A stretch of DNA of 64,000 nt from Hyaloscypha bicolor E (Eukaryota > Ascomycota > Leotiomycetes > Helotiales > Hyaloscyphaceae), in the NCBI RefSeq assembly GCF_002865645.1, contig NW_020194588.1, forward strand, positions 850,092 to 914,091. Direction: 5' to 3'. A program made the translations under genes and the position numbers. This document shows positions 34,412-44,108 of this stretch, piece after piece. Each line of letters begins with the position of its first letter. Within the stretch, counting starts at the first letter, position 1. The notes beneath the pieces were generated by a model. That model was not told where the DNA came from. It worked only from the letters and a program-made list of their open reading frames with translations, and searched no databases.

Positions 34412-34752
34412 GATCAACAACTGAAGGAGTGTCGCGAAGTGAAGCTTCTGGTGGAGAGTTGAATTCAAGTGTGGCAGAGGAGCTTAGTGTAAGAGAGAGA
34501 GCGAAGGGAAACAGGGTTGCCGTCACAGAAGATGTAATTTGATGGTGTTGTGAGTGAAAGCGTGAGCTTGCCTACCTTCTCGGGATGACGAGCGGCAGGA
34601 ATGAGGCACCAACCAGGCAGCAACGCTAGCGGCCGGTAGCCCTGCCGCTTATTTTAGCATCAGATAGGACTGGCACGTGACAACCGCCCCTTTTCTGGGC
34701 CAAGACCGATCAGTTTTAGTTCCTGTCTAGATCAAAATTGCACTTGTCACAG
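34412..34752. other. Promoter region between atg27 and the 2EXR relic
   Basis: About 340 bp between divergently arranged loci, containing the atg27 leader. No gene is seen. Confidence 0.4.
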
Positions 34753-34760
34753 TATATAAA
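34753..34760 (+). promoter_or_regulatory. TATA box of the 2EXR-type relic
   Basis: TATATAAA 57 bp before the ATG at 34810, followed by a CT/CA-rich leader. A good core promoter still stands in front of a broken reading frame. Confidence 0.45.
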
Positions 34761-34809
34761 ACCCTCCAACTCCCCCACAGACTTTGCAAAAACATCAAAT
34801 TCATACAAA

Positions 34810-34962
34810 ATGGCCTCGCAACCAACCTTCCACCTTTTCCCACAACTTCCCACGGAGCCTTCCCCACAAGATATGGGAACACACACTACCAGCCACAATA
34901 TATCCAACTCATCGCCAACTATACTAATACAGCGCAGACAGAAGAATGAGAGCACATGGTAA
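34810..34962 (+). pseudogene. 2EXR-domain protein relic
   Basis: Starts MASQPTFHLFPQLPTE, the standard opening of fungal 2EXR proteins (FHLFP.LPTELR.KIW). Removing one base after the GAG codon (near 34857-34860) restores LPHKIWEHTLPATIYPTHRQLY, the expected continuation. In the annotated frame it runs out of homology and stops at 34962. The rest of the domain is missing. A one-base insertion plus truncation best explains it. Confidence 0.65.
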
Positions 34963-35639
34963 CGGAGGAGGGTTCGGGTATAAATCTTGGGCCTCAAGCT
35001 TGAACTTTACAACGAACTTCACAACGAACTTCACAACGAGAATTATGTTGGTCTTTTGCCACGTCCACTTGCAACTTGAACTGGCTAGTGGCTTCCCTTG
35101 AAAGAACATGTGTAAGATCGCAGATTTCCCTAAATTGAAAGTCGTTCCCCTCTACGGAAACTTCCCATTAGCTTTGATCGTCGTTCGCGGTCAAGAAACC
35201 TTAAAGATGTGTTTTCTTCTTCTTTAAATGAGCGCCGGTGGTCCGAGAATGATATCCCAATCCAGTCAATCAAAGGCACAATTCCATTTCATTGGTCACT
35301 AGCCATTCCACTCGTTCTTTTCCTTGGGGATCTTAATGCCTCATCTGCTTGGAAGTTCATAGACCGATATTTGTTGCCCTCTACTGCGCTCCTATCCACT
35401 CAATTCTGGAACTGCTCCAAGGCTTCAGTCCTCATACATTTGGAGTTCGGTTATCAAGAGCCGATTAATAAGTCGCCTCTGAAAACTCGATTTGGCAAGT
35501 TTTAGGAGAGAGGTAAGGGCTAAGTTTCCGCTATTCCGGGAGCTAGCTCTACCCCTCTTCCGCTCGGCCGACTGAAACGTTGAATATCAAGAATATTTCT
35601 TCGAATCTTCGTGTTGTTCCACTAATTCATGTTTTAAGG
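34963..35639. other. Intergenic region, nothing recognised
   Basis: Contains a short triplication (AACTTCACAACGA repeated around 35005-35040) and no supported gene. Confidence 0.4.
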
Positions 35640-36747
35640 ATGGCAGAACATGGAAGAAAAATTGTGGTAGCAGCCGTAAGTGTTAATTCCGAGACAGCCT
35701 CACGTGATCAAACCATACTCCTCCATAAGGTACATCAGCAAAGTGGGGAGCATTCTGATTAACATCACCTGACAGACTCCAACTTCGCCAATTCTATCCC
35801 ATCTTATGCACGTTTTGTCACACGAGCCGTTACTGCAAATTACTGTCCTGACTCGGAAAACCTATGTCAAAATTTCTACTGCTAACGGCCATTCGCACAA
35901 GCATGACCATGGCCGCACTCACACTCACGAGTACGAGTCCAACCATAACAACCAAGATGGCCATTCCGATATGGCTCACATACAAACCGATTTCTCCTCC
36001 TCGGATCTCGTCACTCATCTTACCAAAACGGAAACCGTACTCTGCGCCTTCACTGGCTCGGACATCCACCTCACCTCTTCCATCATCGACGCCTCCTCTA
36101 GAGCCGGAGTCAAGCTCTTCATTCCTTCTGAATATAGTCTCGATACTTCAAATCCTAAGATTCGGGAACTCCTACCTCCTTATCAGACGCGCCTGGAGAT
36201 CTAGCAAAAGCTGAAGACGAGCGGCATGAACTGGAAAGTAATCTATTCCGGCATTATTCTCAAAGATGCGTTAAAGACAGATGGTATACTAGGAATTGAT
36301 GCTCTCTGGGCAAGTGTTGTTATATTTCCACATAAGAAGGAGACCAAAATCGCTATTTCCACATATCGGGATATTGCAAAATCTATCGTCGAAGTCGTGA
36401 ATGGAGGAGAGAAGAAGGAAATAAATGAGGTTCATATGTGCAGTTTCATGGCCAACTTGGACGAGATAGTGGAAGTGGTGGAGAAAGAGATTGACAAGCC
36501 ACTGGAGAGGTATGAGGGTATTTATGAAGGTGCCAAGAAGGAAGCAGGGGAGAGAATGAGGATGGGGTTCTTTGATGGTGGGGTAGCGTTGCTTGGGCGG
36601 GTGGCAGTGTGGAATGATGAAGTAGATGCTTGGAGTGGATGGAAAGAAGATGTTTCTGAAAGGAACAATGGTTGGAAGCCTGAAGTGAGAAAAGTGGTGA
36701 GGATGGTGAGGGATGGTGAGGTTGGCGGTGGGGGATGTGGTTGCTAA
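35640..36747 (+). pseudogene. Isoflavone-reductase/NmrA-like NAD(P)-binding protein, nonsense-mutated
   Basis: Exon 1 is 35640-35675 (MAEHGRKIVVAA), with donor GTAAGT and acceptor CTGACAG before 35776. The frame continues TPTSPILSHLMHVLSHEP, LQITVLTRKTYVK. After a His-rich stretch it reads DFSSSDLVTHLTKTETVLCAF, then IIDASSRAGVKLFIPSEYSLDTSNPKI and LPPYQTRLEI, all characteristic of the fungal isoflavone reductase-like family (ADFTSVSDL, AGVKRFLPSEYG, LPPFQ). A TAG at 36202-36204 interrupts before QKLKTSGMNWKVIYSG, after which the same frame runs to 36747. The Rossmann GxxGxxG motif expected after IVVA is lost. The residues between KTYVK and DFSSS include HSHKHDHGRTHTHEYESNH, foreign to the family. 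Probably an inactive gene. Confidence 0.7.
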
Positions 36748-36997
36748 AATGAGCTTGAGGATAGCAAACATGGTACGGTCCTGCGAGCTCATAAAATACT
36801 TTCGATTTACCACTCTACTCAAAACCTTCCAGTCTTGGAAAAGCAACCAGCCTCAGAGCAGCAGTCTCCAAACAGCAACAAACAATCACAAACAGACGAC
36901 AAAAAAGAGAAACACATTGATCATAGCAACCAACCCTGCCTATCCAAATAGTCAGGCGTCAGTGAAAAGCCGAGACCCTATCATTTGTCTTGTAAAG

Positions 36998-37330
36998 CTA
37001 AACCGACCTAGCGTCATTTATTGCTGTGCAAACATTCTTGAGGGCGCTTGCATGCTTGTAATCTAGGTCACGCACGTTCAGAATCACCTTTGCGTCGGGA
37101 TATGCTGCTATAAGTCCTGCTGCAAAGCAGGATGCGGCTGCGTCAGTCGCAACTGCTGAGTAGCCCAGTAGTCGGTCGAATTCGGGAGCGGTGATGGTGC
37201 ATTCCCCTGTTTTGTCGCTGAACCGTTTCTTCCGTGCTAGCCGGACCCAGCCTTGCACACGGCGGGGATCTTCAAAGAGCATGTCCTATCCCTGGTTGTG
37301 GTATATGTTAGCAAGAGCGTCAACTTTGTT
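36998..37330 (-). pseudogene. Sulfotransferase-like (P-loop) protein fragment
   Basis: The frame reads IYHNQG, stop, DMLFEDPRRVQGWVRLARKK, then EFDRLLGYSAVATDAAASCF and LIAAYPDAKVILNVRDLD. This matches the middle of fungal Sulfotransfer_4-type proteins (EFDRLLGDYDAV.D.PAA.FA.ELI.AYPDAKVILT.RD). The N-terminal P-loop and the C-terminal third are absent, and a stop lies ahead of the first usable Met. It is a relic on the minus strand. Confidence 0.65.
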
Positions 37331-39566
37331 GCTTGACAAGGATTGTAGGTAAATGAACGCAGTTTCAATATTCTGTGCATCGATAACGATTTGAAGAAAA
37401 AGAACATTGTCTCGTATGGAATGGGTGGTCAAATCCGAGCCGCAATAGTGCCTTTTGTAAAGATTCTGTTCTAGAGCGTAGTAACCCTACACAAAGAACT
37501 ATTGAAAGTGACGTTACGGGACGTTAGCTTGCCAGGGGAATTTCTCATTTCTGCACGTCAGCTGATTTTTCATATGGGAATTGACAAATCACGCTACCAT
37601 GTATATATATGCCCCCAGGTCATTGACTTGAAGGGCCAGCTGTTATTGTCAATAAATTTTCATTCCAACAAGAACTTGCATATGTTTCGTTCGTACGCGT
37701 GGTGATGGTTCGGCTGTGCTATACAACCGCTCCACATGGGCCAGAAAAGATTGTTCATACCCATCGTGCGAGTGACAGTCGCAAAAAAAGAAACTTTATG
37801 GGCCTTGAAAACAATCCAAGCAATTGCGTGCTTCAAGCTAGGAATGACGGGGCCTCATGTACTGTGCCCATTTACTTCAAGATAAGGCCCAAAATACAAA
37901 ACTTAGCGCAATCCATGGGAAGCTAAAAATTGATCTCCGAGCCTCACATCGAATTCGCTCTGCAAATCTTGTTTCCACAACTTGAGCTATCGCCGAGTCT
38001 TCAACAGACCGGAGTACGTCCACCACGAACTCAAGTCGATGTGTAATGCTAATCAGGTTGAAGATGGTCGATGCAGCTCTTATACACTCGCTAATCGCAA
38101 TTCATGTGGGGCGGATGATAATAATGCGCAGGTATCGGCTCAGTGCTATGTAGAATGTATTACTCCTACCCTTGCCTAAGCGGAGAAATAGCCGAGATCG
38201 ACACGAATGTCCAGTATTGAGGACGAGTCGGTTGAAGTTCATTATTTTGCCCTTGGATGAGAAAATATACACGGCTGGGGCCAGACGATACGAGATTTCT
38301 TCATATTTGCCCACATAGTCCACTTTGATGTGAGAGTCACTCGACCGCGCTGTGATAGGGATTTTCGGCTAACCCCCCGAAATTAGACGAGATGTCTCAG
38401 ATTTAGCGACGGAAAAGGGGCAAGCGATTATTACGACGACGCCACTGGACCTCGGCACCCGGAACAATCAATACGATATCTCAAGTACAGGGTAAATATA
38501 TACTATAACGGCGAGTCCATCTGTCTCGATAAAAGAGAATCGGAGGCTTAACGTCTTGGTAAATTGAACTCCACGGGTTCGCACGGGAGAGTGGCCTATT
38601 TCTGAGTTCATGCCTTGGCGAAAGATTATTCTTATGTAGCCCAATAATGTCACAATTAGCTGTCATCAATGAATCACCCCCGAAGATCAGCTCACTTTGT
38701 CTTCCACATCTGTTTACGGGGCATACTCAATGGCCACAAATGCAAATTTTGTCTCTACCCGTATCCCTCCTTCCACAACCCTTCGAAATTCCGTACTACA
38801 ATTATCGGCGCCTTCGAATCATTGCGAGAAGAGGTAATTTATTACGCTGTCCAATAGTGGGGCTTAGCTACTGGCTCTGTAAATCTCGACATTTATACAT
38901 GCTTGAGCGCATGAATTATTCAATTAAAGGGTCAATGATTACGGTCGTTGTGATTCATGTCTGGTGCCACCCTTGAAAGTCGCAAGCTTATTCACAATTC
39001 ATGATTGCTGTAATCCCCGTGATTGTACTCCCCACATGTTGCCTACTACGTTGCATTGGGGGTGCAAGGGAGATGTAGCTTACCAGCACCAGTGGAAGGT
39101 CAAATCCTAGTAGAAAGGCAATTTAATCAGTTTACAATCGACATCCTGCTCTCCTAAACTCATATCAAGAACCGACCTTAGGCAAATCTTCAAATCTTCA
39201 AATATTTTTAAGAGTTGCTCCTATGGCAGATTCACAACACACATATTCAGATAAAGCATAGGGTTCTGTGAACGATTTCCTAAGGCAACGCTTGCTTGGG
39301 TACTTTTAATAATCTCACACACTCGGAGACAAGAGGCATTTCTTCCGCTACATCAAGGAAAACGCTTAGCAAGGTAACTTGAGATTTCTGACCATAGTGC
39401 TTCAACCAAGCACAATTCCGAAGCTCAACGCATAACACCATACCACCGGGCTTAAATGCAATGAAGGCGCTTCTCGAATAGAACGAGATGTCCATACAGC
39501 TTCATGAAGGCGTCAGCAGTGGGTATTAGTGGCAATTAAGAAACTAAGTTTCCATAGTATTCGACA
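37331..39566. other. Intergenic region, no gene recognised
   Basis: 2.2 kb of short, non-overlapping ORFs on both strands with no motif I can name. A 71-codon minus ORF at 39280-39495 is the cleanest but is unrecognised. No tRNA could be folded convincingly. Confidence 0.45.
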
Positions 39567-41407
39567 TCAACTCGTGTACAACTTTGCTTGTTCAATGACG
39601 ACGTTTGGAAACTTTGTCTCCCGCCGACTTTCCATCATCAGAAGGCCTTCGTCTTCTCGTGCTTTCGCTTCCCCCGCCAACACCACTGCCTGCTTCACTG
39701 TGTCCTGGATTTCCGCTCCCAGAAGGCCTCCCTCAAGCGGTCTCTGGCCATGTCCATAACCTGCGGACCCCGCGCCTGGAGTCACTATTCCTCCGCCAGG
39801 TGCTTCGTCTCTATAAGTTCCGCCTGCAAAGTCGGGGTCATAAGCCCAATCCCCGGAACCGTTTGCACCAATCGCCCTTCCTGGTACCCTATCACGCTCC
39901 AGGGGCTCGTAAACCCACGCATTGTTCCGTAAATGGTAGGCAACCCGCACCCGCCCCGTGTCGGGCGGAGGAGCAAAAGGAGGTATTACCCCCTCGGGAC
40001 GAATAATCCAATCAGAATGTACAGGCCGCCGTCGTGCCTTATTGCGATCCAACCTGGGGTGTCCCCTGGTTTGCGAACTTCTGCAGATGATCGCGTCGGC
40101 TGTCTATAGCCCCGTCATTCTATTCTGCCTCCGGGCTCCGATCCAGTGAGCGGTGGTGGCTTTGCTCCACCCATACAGGCTCTGCTTCCACCTTCGCCCC
40201 CACCTCCAAACGTTTCCATTCCACTTTGCGACGCGAGCCAGCCTCCGGCGTGAATAGGCGGGTTTGAATATTTAACACCAAAATTCTCATATCCTCTCTT
40301 TGGCGTGCGTTTGAACTCCATGGGCACCTTGCACCTAATACAAACTTGACATGGAGAGCCACCATTACAGTCGGATTTTCTTCTCTCACTGCACCTATCA
40401 CATATTTTGTAGTATGCCACCGAGGGGGCCTCTCCTTCGTCAGTATGTCCGTCATTTTGATCTTTATACTGGTACTGCAGCTTTTTAGAGACGCATTGTG
40501 AACATGGCGATTGTTTGTCGCATTTCACTTTTCTCATAGCGCAGATATCACATGCCGGCCGAGGTGATGGTTTATCTCCATAGGTGCATCCCCCTTTCTT
40601 CGTGTTGTAGCAGCGCTCACATGGACTGTGACCACTACATCTACTCCTATCGCGCCGGCATTTGTTCACACGCTCGCCCACTGGAAACTTTCTGGTTGCC
40701 GTAATAGCATCACTTGATGTCGCCCTTGATGCACTGTGAACACTTTGGACTTTCTCCAGAACAACGGCCTTCCTCCCTCTTCCTTCTGCAGGCCCAGCAG
40801 ACTCCAGTGTGAGTTGTATCCTGGCTGGAGTCTCCTATTTGTTCTCCCGGATGAGGAGGAGCTCGAGCTACCTGACCTACCAGCCGTTGTTGCTTCTCGT
40901 ATGCAACCGCTTTTGCTTCTTCCTGCCGTTTGCGTTCTTCCATTTCTTGGGGCGTAGGCACTTTGTACGGCTCCTCCCGCCCCCGGTAATTCAATTCTTC
41001 GTATTGTGGTAAAAGACCCGGAGCGTATCCTTTCATCGACCCATTTGCCGCGCGATATCTCGACTCCTCGTGCTGACGGGCCACTTCTCTTTTTTCCCAT
41101 TCTCGTTGCCCTTTCTGTTGCTGCTCTCTGTGGCGGTCTAAAACTTCCTGCGGGGGAGGCCGATACCGTTCCCGACCACCCACATATACCTCTTGACGAG
41201 AATGTTGAGGGCTGCGCTGCCTGTTCCTCCCAGTCCAGAATAAGCACCTATGCCGTCCATAGAGAGGTCCCTAGTCGTCTGTACAAGTTGACTTATTGAC
41301 AAATGGTGACTGTCTTCACCATGTTCAGGATGTCCACTCCGAGCAGGAGCGGGGTGGCCCATCGGACCTAGATGCGCTCCGCGCTGGCTCGAAGGTGCCC
41401 CGCTCAT
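39567..41407 (-). pseudogene. Protein with four consecutive Zn2Cys6-type modules, disrupted or unusually spliced
   Basis: The ATG at 41407 (MSGAPSSQRGAHLGP) leads to a donor at 41284. A 68-bp intron then restores the frame RSPQHSRQEVYVGGRERY from 41216. A Glu/Arg/Gln-rich helical segment follows (LDRHREQQQKGQREWEKREV). Module 1 is CWACRRKREEGRC.(6)CSQC.(6), with a TGA (40710-40712) just before its sixth Cys (CYYG). Module 2 is CEQ-CRRDRSRCSGHSPCERCYNTKKGGC, complete only if one A of the run at 40661-40663 is skipped. Module 3 is CDICAMRKVKCDKQSPCSQC with Tyr in place of Cys 6. Module 4 is CDRCSERRKSDCNGGSPCQVC. A Gly-rich spacer and a Pro/Gly/Arg-rich tail (39567-40052, WIIRPEGVIPPF) follow, probably through another intron. 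A 67-bp GT-AG intron could instead bypass both lesions, but it deletes three cysteines. Function unknown; single Zn2Cys6 clusters bind DNA. Confidence 0.55.
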
Positions 41408-41903
41408 GCCTCTTGACGCGGGGGGCTATTGTGAATCCTCTCGGCTCTGAGTGTGCCTCTTGACTTGTTCTTTTCTCGTCCTTGTCCCCCTCCTTCTTCG
41501 TCCCCCGTTCACTGGCCTCCGGAGCTCATTGTGCTTGACGCTTGGTTGGCAGATGTGCTTTATGTGTCGTAACAGAATCACAGGGTGCCAAGTTGTTTTT
41601 TCCGTTGACCAATAGTTTGGCTTCTTGGTCGCTCTTTGAAAATTTCGAGTGGTGGTTGGAGATTTCAGAGTGGAGTATTGAAAGCTGTTATTTGGTATCA
41701 AAGGCTGCAAAGTATGAAATTTGGAAGCGAAAAAGATTCGGTGTAGAGGATGAAGTGCGTTGTTAATAGTTCCAAATCAACTGGGTATATCTTGCCTTTC
41801 AAGTCAAAGTCTCGGAGTTGAATAATGCCTTTGACCTTCTTGCAGATTGTTTCGTGGTTACAACTAGACAGAGCGCTAGTTCTGGGAGTTCTAAAGCTTA
41901 TTT

Positions 41904-42110
41904 CTCTACTAATATTAGGACCTTAATATGCTAGGGGCACCCCGTGCGGCGCCTTCGGCGCCTCACGGCATATAGGGCACATCTGTATACAAAGTATATC
42001 TATATTTAAAGTATATAATACTCTACTAATACTAGGAGCTTAGGAGGCTAGGGGCACGGCATTCGGCGCTTTTGGCGCCTTATAGGAGCGTATATATACG
42101 TATACCTTAA
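41904..42110. repeat. Two direct repeats each carrying a GC-rich hairpin
   Basis: CTCTACTAATA.TAGGA opens both copies (41904 and 42021), and each continues CTAGGGGCAC followed by a GGCGCC-type palindrome. In copy 1 the hairpin is 41942-41968 (arms CCGTG-GGCGCC and GGCGCC-CACGG around TTC). In copy 2 the palindrome is partly decayed by transitions. The period is about 117 bp. Confidence 0.75.
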
Positions 42111-43281
42111 GTACGGGAAGTATATATATATCCTTGAGGATATACTTCCTAAGTAATTACAAGTAAGGGATAGAGGGACGTACGTCTTGTCCATATTTTA
42201 TACGTATACCGGGGGCTAAAGAATAGCCGAAAAAGGAAGCCTTACTTTATGATAAAATTATAAAAATTAGCTTGCGAAGTATAGGGAAAGGGGGCTAGAA
42301 GGGAATCTAATTCTCAATTACATAAGCACCCGTTCTAGGGTTTACCCAGACAGGGTGCTTATGCATTCTAATCAGAGTTGGCCTCCTGTTATTTCCCCTT
42401 TGGACGTACACTGATGTTTTAGGAATGCTACGCGAGCAAAACAGGGATATTGCAGGGATTGGCAGGGGCACACTGTTTTTGTATCTATAAAGACCTGCTA
42501 TGCTCAAAGACCGCTCAATTTATGGCTGTCACGAGACCGGGTCTCTGGGCTTGGAAAGCAAGGTAGAGTGGCTCAATTCCGAGGATTCTAAACTAAGGAG
42601 AGAAGCTCTTGAGTGCGGGAGCTTTGGTGTCCTAAATACTACAGCCGTATACGTCATCATGGTCACGTGACGCTAAATTTACCAGTGAAGCAGTAGAGCG
42701 TAACAATGGCTGCTTCTCTTCAGCGAGACCAAGGCTTAGATGGTAGGAGCTGCAAATTGAATGTTTGCTTCTGTGTTCTTGTTAGCGTTATGTTAAACAT
42801 TAATAAGCCTTGTTGTCTTTAAGAGATACTGGATAGATGCCTCAGATCTCTTCAATGAGATAGAGGTTGGCAATGCCAAAGCTCAAATTTGAGTATCGAA
42901 TTAAAGACCCTTTGAGGTTTGTACTGCTCCCTGGAGGAAATTAATGTATCAAGAATGTATCAAGAAGTATTTGATGTAGTACCCATGCCTCTTCGACGAG
43001 ATCAAGGCTTGCAATGGAATTGGTGATTTTGAAGGAAGGAGGTAAATGCAAAACTGGAAGACTCTGGGCTTTTATAACAGCGCGTTGCCTTATGTGAATC
43101 AAGGCATATCCATACTTGGTTGGGTACGCTAGCACCGATTCAAGTGTCTGTGTGAATGGAACACATTTAGCACACCGATGCTCTGACTAAGATAAATCAA
43201 AGCCTCCATTTACCTAGAGCAACATCCACCTCGGTGGAGCAAGCCTCTCCTGCTGGTCATTCAGCAATTATAAACACAATT
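42111..43281. other. Intergenic region, no gene recognised
   Basis: AT-leaning, with palindromic TATATACGTATA-type stretches on the left and scattered short ORFs. Nothing here can be supported as a gene. Confidence 0.4.
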
Positions 43282-43449
43282 TCAACAGCCCCCGCAGCAA
43301 CAATCACCACCTCCTCCATAACAGTAGCCGCCGTGAAGTCTTTTAGCACAGCAGCCCATGCAACCACCAACGGAATCATCGTTGGCCTGGCACCAGCACC
43401 AGCTCTCCGCTCCACAGTATCCGGTCGTCCTATATTCTCCTCCCCACAT
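43282..43449 (-). CDS. Small Cys/Gly-rich ORF (55 aa)
   Basis: ATG at 43449 (MWGGEYRTTGYCGAES) to TGA at 43282. Eleven of 55 residues are Cys, grouped as a single Cys, CWC, C..CC, C and CCC..C, with 12 Gly, ending GGGGDCCCGGC. There is no signal peptide and no long hydrophobic segment. The composition is like fungal metallothionein-type or CYSTM-like small proteins, but no exact family is recognised. The open frame extends 11 codons upstream without another ATG, and a possible intron (GTTAGT..TCAG) sits just upstream. The opposite-strand Ala/Thr-rich frame is its likely shadow. Could be chance. Confidence 0.35.
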   Translation of the reverse strand: MWGGEYRTTGYCGAESWCWCQANDDSVGGCMGCCAKRLHGGYCYGGGGDCCCGGC

Positions 43450-44108
43450 ACTGACTGATGCTTGATCTTCTTGCTAACACTAACATGGATTGGGGTTGCA
43501 GGTGGGGCACGGCTTTGATGAGTTAGAGTTGGTCTTATGTCAAGCTAATAGGGTTTCTCGAAAAGGACAGCATCAGACTTGCCATTGTCCCCCTGTCCAG
43601 CTCTTTACATTTCTTGTGAGGGGGAAGACCTGATGCTCAAAAACTGACCCATTGAGAAGTACTGATTTGTGTGGTTATGTCTGAGCCTTCCCTGATCTTG
43701 AAAGTGATTGTGTATCTGTGAACGACAGGCGTGAATCAGTAAGAAGGATAATCTTTGTGTTCGAGGCAAAAAGAGGCTTGCTTGCGAGTCTAATCACATT
43801 AAAAGAACATGGAGTTCGGTGAATAGTGGGGTCATAACATGAAGGGGTCGTAACTTGAGGCGGTGATTCACAAGGCTTTGCGAGATGGCCGGCTAACTAT
43901 GTATAAGTGGATCCACTGCCCTAAGCTGAAGCCATCCAGTTTTCAAACATTTGTAGAATATTCAACGCCAAATGGCTTAAGCTCTAAGAACTCCCTCACA
44001 ATATTTAAAACAATTCTGGCGCGAGTTTTGCAAATTTTGGAAGCCTTGAAGCTTCCCTGTCACCTTAGAGTACGTCTTCGCAATCGCAATCAAAGCCCTT
44101 TGGATCGC
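43450..44108. other. Intergenic region 3' of transporter gene
   Basis: No supported gene. Short plus-strand ORFs overlap the transporter gene's 3' region. Confidence 0.4.

Noticed and set aside
39060..39115. tRNA-like patch (GATGTAGCTTACCAGC ... GGTCAAATCCTAG)
   Set aside because: A- and B-box-like words are present, but no cloverleaf with paired acceptor stem could be formed.
39280..39495. 71-codon minus ORF (MDISFYSRSAFIAF)
   Set aside because: Clean but too short and unrecognised, with no splice partner found.
42307..42507. 66-codon minus ORF
   Set aside because: No family resemblance; isolated in repeat-bearing intergenic DNA.
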